Notes: generated from the letters alone by a model not told the origin. DNA of 64,000 bases from B33-G16 sp964611035 (GCA_964611035.1 CAZSWT010000010.1:1-64000), one strand, 5' to 3'; numbered from the stretch's first letter, positions 24,734 through 34,242 are shown. Numbers and translations: made by a program.

Positions 24734-25695
24734 ACAATAAGGTCTTTGGCCCCTGCCCTTTGTGTCATGGCTTAGAGGCGAAAGTTTTATTTTCGGCAAG
24801 AACAACTTTTTCAGAGTTTCATCTTGTTCAATGTAACATGTGTGAATTGACCCGCACGTCTCCTCTACCCAATGATGAAATTCTCCGTGTCCATGATATT
24901 TATTCCTACTACGGAAGGAATGTGCATAAGTTCAACAGTTGTGTCCAAAAAATCAGAAACCTCATAATGCGTATGAGAGCAAAGCATTATCTGTCTCTGA
25001 TTCCAGATTCGGTTCAACCACCAAAAATCTTGGATGTAGGCTGTGCGGAAGGGCGTCTTTTGAAATCATTTCTTGAGTATGGCTGCCAATGTTGGGGCAT
25101 TGAACATACTTTTTATCCTGCTCAGAGATTCCTTGATAGTGACCGGATAGTTTACCTGCAAGGTGATTTGAACGCTATGCATCTGCCAGAAGGTGCGTTT
25201 GATCTAATTTTTTTATGGCATGCACTGGAACACATGGAGAATCCCCATTTAATTATGAGTCAATTACATAAATTGCTCGCCCCAAAGGGGGCCATAATTA
25301 TTGCTGTGCCAAATTTTTCAAGTATGGAGTCTCGAAGGTTCAAGAAATTCTGGTTTCACTTAGATATTCCATGGCACAAGTATCACTTCAATGAGAAATC
25401 AATTAGACATCTCATGACAGAAACCCACCTCAGGATTATTAACATAAGCAGTTTTTGTTCTGAACAGGGGCCGTATGGTCTACTTCAGAGCATCTTAAAC
25501 GCTATGGGTTGGCCTAAAAATGAATTTTATGAAGCCCTCAAGGGAAATTTGCCCCAGCGAAGATCTATTTATATTATTATTCAGTTGTTTATCGGGCTAT
25601 TTTTACTAATCCCTGTGTTTTTTGTTAGCTTTCTTGTTTCAATTAAGGGAAGAGGCCCAGTAATAAAATTGATCTTAAAAAAAGGAAAACGGTAA
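24730..25695 (+). CDS. Class I SAM methyltransferase with N-terminal zinc ribbon and C-terminal membrane anchor
   Basis: A 321-residue protein. CPLCHG and CNMCELTRTSPLP at residues 8-45 form a zinc-ribbon-like pair. A SAM-binding motif I, ILDVGCAEGRLLKSF, lies near residue 101, and the post-I motif LIFLWHALEHMENP near 166 is typical of type 11/23 methyltransferases in glycan clusters. A hydrophobic segment near residues 280-305 may anchor it. It overlaps the preceding GT2 gene by 4 bases. Target unknown; a sugar or lipid-linked glycan is likely. Confidence 0.8.
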   Translation: MNNKVFGPCPLCHGLEAKVLFSARTTFSEFHLVQCNMCELTRTSPLPNDEILRVHDIYSYYGRNVHKFNSCVQKIRNLIMRMRAKHYLSLIPDSVQPPKILDVGCAEGRLLKSFLEYGCQCWGIEHTFYPAQRFLDSDRIVYLQGDLNAMHLPEGAFDLIFLWHALEHMENPHLIMSQLHKLLAPKGAIIIAVPNFSSMESRRFKKFWFHLDIPWHKYHFNEKSIRHLMTETHLRIINISSFCSEQGPYGLLQSILNAMGWPKNEFYEALKGNLPQRRSIYIIIQLFIGLFLLIPVFFVSFLVSIKGRGPVIKLILKKGKR

Positions 25696-25699
25696 CTTT

Positions 25700-27376
25700 T
25701 TGAAACCACACGAAAAAATAACAAAAGACATAGAAATTGATTATTTGTTGTTTATTGTTTTGTGTGGTTTAGTATTCTTATTAATCATTTCTATCACTAT
25801 TTTAGCTTCTGTTCCCCCTGTTAGCAAAGATGCGCTTGTTCACCATTTGGCCGTCCCTAAGCTTTATCTCGAGCATGGCGGTATGTATGAAATCCCCTCA
25901 ATGGTTTTTTCTTACTACCCCATGAATTTGGATTTGCTCTATTTGATCCCACTCTATTTTGAAAATGACATAGTTCCTAAATTTATCCATTTCAGTTTCG
26001 CCTTGCTCACGGCCTGGTTCATATTCAATTATCTAAGGCGTCGAATTAATGCAATCTATGCGTTGCTTGGGGTAATCTTTTTCCTTTCTATTCCCATTAT
26101 TATAAAGCTTTCCATTACTGTATACGTTGATTTGGGTCTTATATTTTTTTCTGCAGCATCGCTCCTATTATTGTTTAAGTGGATTGAAAAAGGTTTTTCT
26201 CTAAAACTTTTAATACTATCTGCCTCTTTCTGTGGTCTGGCAGTAGGCACAAAATATAATGGCTTGGTTACGCTTTTCCTCTTAACATTATTTGTTCCAT
26301 TTCTATATTTAAGACACCAACAAGATAAAAACCCAAACTTTTTGAAGGCTGCCGGATATGGGATACTTTTTCTGTTTATAGCTTTTATCTTTTTTTCTCC
26401 CTGGATGATAAGAAATTACTTGTGGACAACCAACCCAATAGTTCCTCTTTATGATCATTGGTTTAATCCACAAGATGTCACGGATCGACAATCTATCGGT
26501 CTTTTTGCCTATAGAAGCTTAGTCTATCATGAGACCTGGTGGCAAATGGCACTTCTACCAGTAAGGATCTTTTTCCAGGGCCAGGATGGCATTCCTCAAT
26601 ATTTTGATGGAAGACTTAATCCATTCCTTTTCTTCCTCCCATTTTTTGCATTTTATGGAATAAGAAGAGATCCTGCAATTGTCAGGAATGAGAAAAAGAT
26701 CATGCTAACTTTTGTGGTCTTATTTTTCGCTTTTGCTTTTTTCAGCAGTAGCCTGAGGATTCGGTATATCTCCCCAGTTATTCCTCCATTAGTTATATTA
26801 TCTATATTTGGTGTAAGGAAAACGGTTGAGGCGATAAGGAAATTCAACTCTCGATCTGCGCGAAGCATAGGGTTGGCTATTATTTTTGTTATCTTATCCT
26901 TTGCACTTTGGTTGAATGCAAACTATGTTTTACATCAATATAAATATGTTAATCCTTTTAATTATCTTGATGGTACCTTGACTCGTGATGAGTACATAGC
27001 AAAATACCGTTTTGAATATCCGACTCTGAGATATATAAACAAGAATCTTCCCGAGGATACCAGGATATTATTTATTTTTCTGGGCAACAGAGGATATTAT
27101 TGCAATAGAGAATATATTTTTGATATGAACAACAACAAGAGCATGCTGCGCCAGTTTCTAAAAATGTCAGATTCAGCTGAAGATTTGTTGCTAAGGCTAA
27201 AAAGGATGGAGATAACCCATTTACTTATATCCCATGATATATTTAATCGGTGGAAAAAAAATAGTTTTACAATTAAGGAGCAGGAATTGCTAAAACGATT
27301 TTTTGAGAAACATGTTAGATTGCTTTATTTCAAGTGGGGATATGGAGTATCTCGATTAGAGTATTCTTCCCTTTAA
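25700..27376 (+). CDS. GT-C-like integral membrane glycosyltransferase (ArnT/PMT-like)
   Basis: A 558-residue protein with about ten to twelve hydrophobic segments and a soluble C-terminal portion of about 120 residues (from YLDGTLTRDEYIAKYRFEYP). An early loop, SVPPVSKDALVHHLAVPKLYLEHGG, occupies the position of the catalytic acidic loop in GT-C enzymes. The start is TTG at 25700 because no ATG fits the first residues. It is close behind the methyltransferase gene, in the same operon. Substrate unknown. Confidence 0.7.
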   Translation: MKPHEKITKDIEIDYLLFIVLCGLVFLLIISITILASVPPVSKDALVHHLAVPKLYLEHGGMYEIPSMVFSYYPMNLDLLYLIPLYFENDIVPKFIHFSFALLTAWFIFNYLRRRINAIYALLGVIFFLSIPIIIKLSITVYVDLGLIFFSAASLLLLFKWIEKGFSLKLLILSASFCGLAVGTKYNGLVTLFLLTLFVPFLYLRHQQDKNPNFLKAAGYGILFLFIAFIFFSPWMIRNYLWTTNPIVPLYDHWFNPQDVTDRQSIGLFAYRSLVYHETWWQMALLPVRIFFQGQDGIPQYFDGRLNPFLFFLPFFAFYGIRRDPAIVRNEKKIMLTFVVLFFAFAFFSSSLRIRYISPVIPPLVILSIFGVRKTVEAIRKFNSRSARSIGLAIIFVILSFALWLNANYVLHQYKYVNPFNYLDGTLTRDEYIAKYRFEYPTLRYINKNLPEDTRILFIFLGNRGYYCNREYIFDMNNNKSMLRQFLKMSDSAEDLLLRLKRMEITHLLISHDIFNRWKKNSFTIKEQELLKRFFEKHVRLLYFKWGYGVSRLEYSSL

Positions 27377-27523
27377 CTTGGAATTCCCAGCTTCTTTGAA
27401 CGTGAGATGAATTAATAGACTGATATTAAAGATAGAATATACCTTAGCAGGAAAATGCTTCTTATACCAAAAAATCTTATATTATCAGGTAATTAAACCA
27501 AAATAAGTTGGAGTGGTTAAATA

Positions 27524-28471
27524 ATGTACCTACAAAAAACTATTGCAGTAGTTGTCCCTGCCTATAATGAATCGAAACTAATAGCTCACACATTAACGAC
27601 AATACCCTCGCTTGTGGATACGATTATTGTTGTGGATGATAAAAGTAATGATACTACGGCAGAGATTGTTAAGGAAATAGCGGAGGGAGATAGAAGAGTA
27701 ATCTTGATTCAACATGAAGTGAATCAAGGGGTGGGAGGGGCTATTGTCACAGGATACAAAAAGGCAGTAGAGTTGGAAATAGATGTTACCGCTGTCATGG
27801 CCGGTGATGGACAGATGGATCCAAATGATCTCACAAATATTTTAGATCCCGTTGCTAATGGGGATGCGGATTATACCAAAGGAAATAGGCTGTTTCAGGG
27901 TGATGCCTGGAATATGATTCCGCATTATCGGTATTTTGGTAATTCGTTTCTTTCCCTTTTAACCAAAATCGCGTCCGGTTACTGGCACATTGCTGATTCT
28001 CAGACTGGGTATACAGCCGTTTCCTTAAAGGTACTTAAAAAGTTACATTTGGATACGATTTATAAGCGGTATGGAATGCCAAATGACATGCTTATCAAGC
28101 TAAATCAATATGATTTTAGAGTGAGAGATATACATGTAAGACCTGTGTATAATATTGGAGAAAAATCGGAGATAAAATTATTTAAGGTTATCCCCAAGAT
28201 AAGTTGGCTCTTAATCAAAGGGTTCTGGAAACGGTTATTTTTTAAATATGTCATTAAAGATTTTCATCCCTTAATATTTTTTTATATCCTCTCCTTTTTG
28301 CTCTTAATCGCTAGTTTTCCTTTGACCATAAGACTTTTTTATATTTGGGTTGTGAAGGGATATATACCCGGTATTAATGCCATGGCCCTTGTCTTTACAG
28401 TCATTAGCGGATTGCAGACTCTTTTCTTTGGTATGTGGTTTGATATGGAGTACAATAAACTTTTAAGGTGA
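27524..28471 (+). CDS. Glycosyltransferase family 2 with C-terminal membrane helices
   Basis: A 315-residue protein. The N-terminal GT-A domain has VVVPAYNESKLI, VVDDKSNDTTAEI and MAGDGQMDPNDL (DxD-like GDGQMD), as in dolichyl-phosphate mannose/glucose synthases. Two membrane helices close the protein (residues ~245-305, with DFHPLIFFYILSF). A broken copy of this C-terminal part lies at 32,255-32,484. It probably transfers a sugar to a polyprenyl phosphate on the cytoplasmic face. Confidence 0.85.
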   Translation: MYLQKTIAVVVPAYNESKLIAHTLTTIPSLVDTIIVVDDKSNDTTAEIVKEIAEGDRRVILIQHEVNQGVGGAIVTGYKKAVELEIDVTAVMAGDGQMDPNDLTNILDPVANGDADYTKGNRLFQGDAWNMIPHYRYFGNSFLSLLTKIASGYWHIADSQTGYTAVSLKVLKKLHLDTIYKRYGMPNDMLIKLNQYDFRVRDIHVRPVYNIGEKSEIKLFKVIPKISWLLIKGFWKRLFFKYVIKDFHPLIFFYILSFLLLIASFPLTIRLFYIWVVKGYIPGINAMALVFTVISGLQTLFFGMWFDMEYNKLLR

Positions 28472-29017
28472 GGGAATAATGTTGCATAGTATTAGGATTT
28501 TGGGACAACAATATTCTCAAAACCGAAAAGTCGGGTATCGTTTCACTGATCAGATTTGTCATCTGGGATAGAAGAGCTGCCATATCTCTCGTGATAAGCA
28601 AGACAAGAGACCTTGGACAAAAAAGGTAACAAAGCTTTTGAGATCCTAAAGGAATATGCCTTTAAATATCTATTTTTTGGGGAGAATGATAAATGTATAT
28701 GATCCCAGCCTTAGCCGGTGGTACACCTATTAAGAAGGATTATCTCATTTTTGGATAAAAGGTTACTGTGTCGATACCGTATGGCTATATTTAGAGATTA
28801 TACGGAAATATGGCAAGTACCAAGGTGATAGTGATAAGGATAAAGAGTAAATTAACATAAGGTCAATTTAATTCAAACAACATGGGCAGCTCAACCTTGC
28901 CCCCTGCGGGGGGAAAGGCATTTTCATCCCCATCCAGGGGTTAAACCAAAACCGGCCCCTCTGGGGTCGGATTCTTTATTTCCTAAGAAATACGCTGGGA
29001 TATCTTTCATCATATTT
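28472..29017. other. Degraded intergenic stretch with possible gene remnants
   Basis: No intact gene. On the plus strand short open stretches remain: one near 28692 reads MYMIPALAGGTPIKKDYLIFG before a stop, resembling the start of DegT/EryC1-type aminotransferases (GGxP pattern), and another near 28758 reads KGYCVDTVWLYLEIIRKYGKYQ. A C/G-rich palindromic patch (CCCCCTGCGGGGGGAAAGG) lies near 28,900. Interpreted as decayed glycan-cluster genes, with low certainty. Confidence 0.35.
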
Positions 29018-29410
29018 ATGTTGCTTTTGGCTTTGATATCGAAGTCTCAGATCGATGTCTGTTCACCGATGATATTGCGATACCATTCGGCGAGGGTTCA
29101 GGCTGCATTGTGGACAAAGGATAATTTGCCGGAGGATTCAATTTACGGATGTTTCTGGCCGGGGACATTCTCATTTTTCTCGCAAAGGCGGGTGGTAAAT
29201 CTCGATGGTATTGTCAACAATGCCGATTTCTTTGAGAACTACTTGAAAAAAGACCGTATCGACGAATATGTTCGAGAAGAGAATATCCAATTTATCGCCT
29301 ACCGGTATTACGAGCTTAAGATCGATTCTCTGGGAAAAATTGTTGTGGCTGATCCCCGGCCCCGGCAATGGCAATATTATGCGAAAAATGCCACAGTCGA
29401 TAGATTATAG
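29018..29410 (+). pseudogene. C-terminal fragment of a membrane glycosyltransferase-like protein
   Basis: The frame reads one membrane segment (GISFIIFMLLLALIS, continuing upstream of the ATG) and then a soluble tail with LWTKDNLPEDSIYGCFWPGT and RRVVNLDGIVNNADFFEYL-like text (NNADFFENYLKK here). Such tails occur at the end of GT-C-type multi-pass proteins. Roughly three quarters of a normal gene is missing upstream, so I read it as a remnant. From here to about 32.4 kb base composition is richer in GC. Confidence 0.6.
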
Positions 29411-29486
29411 CATTCTCTTGATATCGTCAAAGAATTATCTAACTGCTATTACATTTTTGCTGTATCTCCCGAAAGAGACAGACTCG

Positions 29487-30383
29487 TCAACGATTGATTT
29501 TTTCAAGTATTACAGAAATTCCGGCCAGCGAGAGTTCGACAGCAGTCATCACGAGGCGGATGAGAATGACGCCGACTATTACCACCGGCTCGTGAATGAA
29601 CGCGGGCAAAATCAGCATCATAATCCCCTCTCGCACACCGATACCCGCCGGTGCGAAGACGGCAAAAAAGCCGATTAGTCCGGCTGCGTAATATACGCTC
29701 GTAATTGTGAGATAATATGAAAACGAAATCTCCGATAGCGAATACAGCGCAAAATAAAGCCCCAGCCCATGGAAAAGCCCGACGAGCATGAAGGCGATAA
29801 TGAATTTCAGGGTCGCACCGTAGGTTGGCGATTTTACAAGGGGCTGCCTTTTGATCAACTGGAAGCCGGTGTTCACGATGCGTAGAAATAGTGGGGGATA
29901 GAGAAATACCAGTATCGCAAGAATCCCCGAGGCGGAGACCCATACGGCGTATGAAGGGAGCATATCGGAAATCGAAAATACGCCAGCGAGAATCAAAAGG
30001 CACACCGAGGCAAGCGAGCATATCACTTCAAAACCTGTCGCGACTGATACCTGTTTTTTGGAATATCCGCGGTATGCATTGATACGCACCAGCGCAAGCC
30101 CGACCTTTCCAGGAAGATACTTGCCGAGAATTGATAGAAAAAATCCCTTCGAGGCCTTCAGGAACGGCGCCTTCACCCCATAATCGCCGGAGATGGAAAG
30201 CCATATGCAGAATTGGATCAGATATGCCAGAGCCTCTGCAAAGAATGCCATAGCCAGGAAAGACCATCGATAGCTGAACTCATATTGCCGGATCTCGCCT
30301 GTGTTTTTGATAATTACATAAACAACAGCCGCTATTACAAGGGCGAATAGGAGCCAGCTGTACCTGGGGCGTTTTTTATTCAT
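29487..30383 (-). CDS. Flippase-like/lysylphosphatidylglycerol synthase-type membrane protein
   Basis: About 298 residues with seven or eight hydrophobic segments, and the family motifs GKYLPGKVGLALVRINAYR (residues ~80-100) and FAVFAPAGIGVREGIMMLIL near 240 (PAGxGxREG is typical of this LPG_synthase_TM/UPF0104-like family). Members act in lipid or lipid-linked glycan export. I start at 30383 (MNKKRPRYS), which overlaps the stop of the upstream methyltransferase frame by 8 bases; an earlier ATG at 30422 is possible. Confidence 0.8.
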   Translation of the reverse strand: MNKKRPRYSWLLFALVIAAVVYVIIKNTGEIRQYEFSYRWSFLAMAFFAEALAYLIQFCIWLSISGDYGVKAPFLKASKGFFLSILGKYLPGKVGLALVRINAYRGYSKKQVSVATGFEVICSLASVCLLILAGVFSISDMLPSYAVWVSASGILAILVFLYPPLFLRIVNTGFQLIKRQPLVKSPTYGATLKFIIAFMLVGLFHGLGLYFALYSLSEISFSYYLTITSVYYAAGLIGFFAVFAPAGIGVREGIMMLILPAFIHEPVVIVGVILIRLVMTAVELSLAGISVILEKINR

Positions 30384-31086
30384 TTTCCGGTTTTTTAAGA
30401 AGCCAAATCGAGCTGAGCGCAAACAGTTGCGGACGAACGGTTTTCAATAATTCTCCCAGGGGATGCAATAGCCTCCATCTTGGTGGAATCAAAGGTGCGT
30501 ATTTCAATCCGGCAATTTTCAGGCCTGCGTTTTCGATTTATTTTCTTGCCGATTTTATATCGAAGAATCTTAGATGATAGTACTCGTGGCCTCCAATACC
30601 CTGTCTGCCAATCAATATCGCGAGTCTTCGATAGAGATTGACCTCATTGGGGAGGGAAATAATCAGTTGGACAGATGGCGATAGGGCATCGGCAAGATTT
30701 TTAAGCGCCTTGAGCGGATTAGTCACATGCTCGAGAACTTCCATGCAGAATATGAAGTCGTAGCCGCACCTTTCCAAAGGTTCCGAAATATCGGCGGCAA
30801 ATGCTGCGTAACCCTTTTCGTGTGCCTTTGCAACCGCTTTTGGTGATAAATCGCAGATTTCTATATCGAAACCAGCTTTTTTGATGCAATCGGCCTCGCC
30901 GAAATTCCCGGCGCCAACCGAAAGCGCTCTGCCACGGCTGTTGCAGGTCAATTCGATGGCTTTTTCTGTGCGGTATACAGTCTGGCCTGAATCGGACTGG
31001 TATTCAGTAAAGTACCTGTCGTAGGCCTCTGCGGTCATATCCGCCGACCGACCGAGCTGTTTCGCAAATGTCTTAGTCGTTTTCAT
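30376..31086 (-). pseudogene. SAM methyltransferase interrupted by one in-frame stop
   Basis: Residues 1-182 form a class I methyltransferase (GRALSVGAGNFGEADCI, IEICDLSPKA, FIFCMEVLEHVTNP). At SARK a TAA (30538-30540) stops the frame, but the same frame continues without indel as IENAGLKIAGLKYAPLIPP and ends WLLKKPENE at 30376-30378, overlapping the start of the flippase gene by 8 bases. Family members often read SARKLIE here, so a single T-to-A change (TTA to TAA) explains it. It could also be a sequencing or assembly error. Confidence 0.75.
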
Positions 31087-32251
31087 GATAATGATTCAGG
31101 TTATTTAACGCCATTTCGTAGATTCCGATCTTTTGCAATGCAATTTCCCGTGATGAATATATCATAAGAACTTCATTGCGGCCATTTTTCTTCATTTTCT
31201 CCAATGATTCTTTATTTTTGAAAATCTCGATTATACTTTTGGCAATCTTTTCAGGTGTTAAAGGTTCGTCGATAATTATTCCGCCGCCGGTTTCTTTGGC
31301 GATTTCCGGTGCTGCGCCGCAAGGTGCGGAAAGAAATGGGCATCCGCAGGCGAGCGATTCCACAAGCGGCATCCCAAATCCCTCTTTCATGCTAGGCAAA
31401 ACAGTCAGCCATCCTTGCCCGATTTCCTCCCATAATTCTTTCTGCGAAACAAGCCCTCGGAACTCGATATTGTTCTCAATTCTCTTATCGCGGCAAATGG
31501 CCTTACACTTTTGAAGAAGTGGGCCATCGCCGAATACAATCAGCTTTGCTGCCGGGAAATGGCTTACAACGCTGGCCCATCCAGTCACCAGCATATCGAT
31601 TCGCTTGAGCGCGATAAGCCGCGATGCGTAAATCGCCGCCGGCTCATCACGCCAGGGGCGCTCGTATTCAAAGGCCTCGTCCGGCACTGCATCGGGTACC
31701 TCGATTGGCGAAATTTCCGCAAAATGCGATGTTACTTTACTCGCCAGATGTCGAGAAACAACAGTTACAGCATCGTATTTGCGAATCATATTGTAGAAAT
31801 ATCTTCGATAATATGCCGAGTTCTCGAGGAGATGAATATCGCTGCCATGTCCGGCGTATACTATAGCCTGTCCGGGGCGGCGTGCCTTTATGAGGGCCTT
31901 TCCTGCCGCAGTGAAAAGCGCTTCGATTATATCCCTGTCGCCAAACTCGCGTTGAATGGTCCGTTCGAATGATTTGAGAAATCCGGGCATCGCAAAAAAA
32001 AGAAGTGGATTTTTCCTGAGGTTAGGCCAGATACCGCTTCCATAGGTTATTTTCCGCGCTGCCCGGGGCCTGAATTTCACGCGGATTACACCGGCCTGCA
32101 GTTCACCGCCTGTATCGCCATCGAACTCGGGAGCGATGACCTTTACATCGTGGCCAAGTTTGCGGAGCGATTCGACTTGGTTGGCAAGAAAAACACCTGC
32201 ACCGTCGCCCTCATAGCGGGGATAGGTAGTTGTCACGAACCCGATTTTCAA
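31073..32251 (-). CDS. Glycosyltransferase family 4
   Basis: A 392-residue GT-B-fold enzyme. The N-terminal half starts MKIGFVTTTYPRYEGDGAGVF; the C-terminal half has AIYASRLIALKRIDMLV, KLIVFGDGPLLQKC and the donor-binding PSMKEGFGMPLVESLACGCPFL (E-x7-E pattern). It transfers an activated sugar to a growing glycan at the cytoplasmic membrane. The end overlaps the methyltransferase start by 14 bases. Its base composition is clearly more GC-rich than the genes around 20-28 kb, suggesting transfer. Confidence 0.88.
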   Translation of the reverse strand: MKIGFVTTTYPRYEGDGAGVFLANQVESLRKLGHDVKVIAPEFDGDTGGELQAGVIRVKFRPRAARKITYGSGIWPNLRKNPLLFFAMPGFLKSFERTIQREFGDRDIIEALFTAAGKALIKARRPGQAIVYAGHGSDIHLLENSAYYRRYFYNMIRKYDAVTVVSRHLASKVTSHFAEISPIEVPDAVPDEAFEYERPWRDEPAAIYASRLIALKRIDMLVTGWASVVSHFPAAKLIVFGDGPLLQKCKAICRDKRIENNIEFRGLVSQKELWEEIGQGWLTVLPSMKEGFGMPLVESLACGCPFLSAPCGAAPEIAKETGGGIIIDEPLTPEKIAKSIIEIFKNKESLEKMKKNGRNEVLMIYSSREIALQKIGIYEMALNNLNHYHEND

Positions 32252-32254
32252 TGA

Positions 32255-32484
32255 TTACCCCTTAAGCTCTTTATTTGCCTCCATATCAAACAGCATCGCA
32301 AAAAGGATTGCCTGAAGGCCTGTAATAGTGCAAAAAAAATAGTCAGCGCATTGATCGCATAGATATGACCCGTCTCTATGTACTTATATAACAGCCGTAC
32401 TGCCACCGGGATATCCAGAAACAGCAGCAAAGCGCCCAAGAGATAGAAGAAGATAAGCGGATGGAAATCCCGGATGATAATTTA
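32255..32484 (-). pseudogene. Frameshifted C-terminal fragment of a family 2 glycosyltransferase
   Basis: It reads IIIRDFHPLIFFYLLGALLL and then VAVRLLYKYIETGHIYAINA, and after a frame change in an A8 run, GLQAILFAMLFDMEANKELKG. This lines up with the C-terminus of the GT2 encoded at 27524-28471 (KDFHPLIFFYILSF, GLQTLFFGMWFDMEYNKLL). The catalytic domain is absent and a stop precedes the homologous part. The TAA at 32255-32257 lies just before the start of the GT4 gene. Confidence 0.75.
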
Positions 32485-32554
32485 TTCACCATTCGCTTGA
32501 CAAATAGACGCATGAAGTGAAGTGATAGAAACTATGTTAGATTTTAGATTGTAA

Positions 32555-32841
32555 GGAAGTTCCTCTTGGCATAGTATGCCTAATTTGAAAAATCTTTAAC
32601 AAAGGAGGAACTTCCCATGGCTACTAAAGTAAAAAGAAATAAAATTAATTTCAAGGGGAAAATGGTTTCAATCGGTATAGACATGCACAAGCGTTCATGG
32701 CACATTACGGCCCTGGCCGACGGAGAAATCGTGTTGACCGTTAGCCTATCTAGGCCAAACCATGATGCCTTCGAGAAGGTCCTTTCTCAGTTCAAAGGCA
32801 ATTACGTAAATGTAAATGTAAATGGGGTTAGGCATAATTAA
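32555..32841 (+). mobile_element. IS110-family remnant: left-end hairpin and truncated transposase
   Basis: The reading frame 32617-32841 (74 residues) carries the IS110 N-terminal motif IGIDMHKRSWHITAL, whose aspartate is the first DEDD catalytic residue, then stops after about 65 homologous residues. The rest of the transposase is missing. Upstream GGAAGTTCCTC (32555-32565) is the exact complement of GAGGAACTTCC (32605-32615), which hides the ribosome binding site. In intact IS110 elements the upstream non-coding end encodes the guide (bridge) RNA; only part may remain here. Confidence 0.75.
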
Positions 32842-32939
32842 ATAAGTATTTATTGAATCCTTTTAGAATAAGAGCTTACTCTATTCCTTTAATCGCCTTT
32901 GTGAATAAGATACCGAGGTTCTATTATAGTCAGGACTTT

Positions 32940-33560
32940 CTATAGATCGTATGACCAGTAAAGATGGATGCCTTGTTCCCTAACGTATTCTTCGATATTA
33001 GGGACGACATTATGCACAACAATTACCTGGCAAATATCATTTAATGAGATATTTTCTACCTGTGCAGCCCTTTGGACCATTTTTTGAAAACGACCGATTT
33101 CTCCGCGGGAGATAGTAGTTTTTGCCTCTCCTAAGATCGATACTTTATGACCGTTTTTTGCCCCAACCATGGATATTTACCTGGAGGTATTGACCTTCTT
33201 CTCTCCTGGCAGGTAGCGCCTAATGAGCCTGCCATCAACCTCAATTCCTAAATCTCTTTGAAGAAGTGGTGGCAAACCCCTATAACTCTGATTTTCCAGG
33301 TTATACCCAACAGCATCTGACATACTTTCCAAGCTCTCTCTCGTTTGGCGATGATCCTGAATTAGCCGGTTAACCGATCTTTCGGTCTTCTCCTGCGCTT
33401 GGGCCAGATCGCCAATGATTTCTTTCAGTTCATTGAATTCTTTTTTTGTAACTATCTGGGCAACCTCTTCGTAGACTTGTCATAATATCTCGGAAATTTT
33501 CCGCGCCGCTTGGCGGTCAATATGACGGCTGAGATCTTCGAATATGGCTAATGTATTTAA
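32940..33560 (-). pseudogene. Decayed PD-(D/E)XK nuclease-like gene (DUF3782-type)
   Basis: Read on the minus strand: SRHIDRQAARKISEIL, a TGA, QVYEEVAQIVTKKEFNEL, a coiled-coil stretch, NLENQSYRGLPPLLQRDLGI and VDGRLIRRYLP, then a frame change to EEGQYLQVNIHGWGKK, then back to GHKVSILGEAKTTISRGEI (D/E-x-K-like GEAK). The pattern of a coiled coil followed by a nuclease-like fold fits DUF3782-type proteins. One stop and two frameshifts make it a pseudogene. The remainder of the gap to 33,716 is AT-rich and shows nothing. Confidence 0.6.
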
Positions 33561-33716
33561 CAAATTTATTTATTATCATAAATGAAATCATTGGGCAAAT
33601 TTAAAATTTTTTTCAACAGAATTTTTTTAGAATCCTATAGTTGATTTAATTTTTTGACTTTTTCCTGTCAGAAAGCTATATTTTTCAGGTGAGTAAATCT
33701 TTTAGATTTTAAGATT

Positions 33717-34145
33717 ATGAATTCCAATCCACTGAACTATCATATTATTGACCATACAGCAGACCTGGGGATACTTGTCAAAGGCCCGAATGTAAAAAAC
33801 CTTTTTATCCGGGCTGCCCAAGCCATGGCTGATCTTATGGTGGAGGGTGATATCAGCAAGAAAACAGTTATTAAGGATGTTTCCCTTCAGGGTGAAGATT
33901 TTCCCGATCTTATGGTACGATGGCTCGGGGAGATCCTTTATCTTTTTGATGGGGAGAAATTAATAGTAAATTCAATAGAGATTAAATCTATCAGTCCGAT
34001 CAAGCTGAAATCTACACTTACTCTCAGCAGTTTTGAGCCGGAACATCATCAGGTCAAAAGAGAAATAAAGGCCGTGACCTACCATCAGATTTCAGTTGAA
34101 AACGTCAATGATGGGTGGGAGGCACGAGTTATATTTGATATTTAG
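33717..34145 (+). CDS. Archease
   Basis: The 142 residues match archease over the full length: YHIIDHTADLGILVKG at the start (metal-binding D and H), LMVRWLGEILYLFDGEKL in the middle and EIKAVTYHQISVENVNDGWEARVIFDI at the end. Archease is a cofactor that promotes multiple-turnover guanylylation of RtcB. The rtcB gene follows 162 bases downstream on the same strand, confirming the assignment. Confidence 0.95.
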   Translation: MNSNPLNYHIIDHTADLGILVKGPNVKNLFIRAAQAMADLMVEGDISKKTVIKDVSLQGEDFPDLMVRWLGEILYLFDGEKLIVNSIEIKSISPIKLKSTLTLSSFEPEHHQVKREIKAVTYHQISVENVNDGWEARVIFDI

Positions 34146-34153
34146 GCTTAATG

Positions 34154-34242
34154 ATTAAGTGCCTAAAGTGAGCTAAAGTGCCTAAAGTACTTAAAGTTGA
34201 AAGTGCCCGCCCGCCTCGCAAGCGAGAGCGTTGCGGGCAGGA
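34154..34242. repeat. AAAGTGCCTAAAG direct repeats plus GC-rich palindrome
   Basis: AAGTGCCTAAAGTGAGCTAA is followed by AGTGCCTAAAGTACTTAAAG, then by a GC-rich palindrome (GCCCGCCCGCCTCGCAAGCG to TTGCGGGCAGG). Both belong to repeat families seen inside the ribosomal cluster (3540-3730, 12,796-12,857, 8808). It occupies most of the archease-rtcB gap. Confidence 0.6.
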
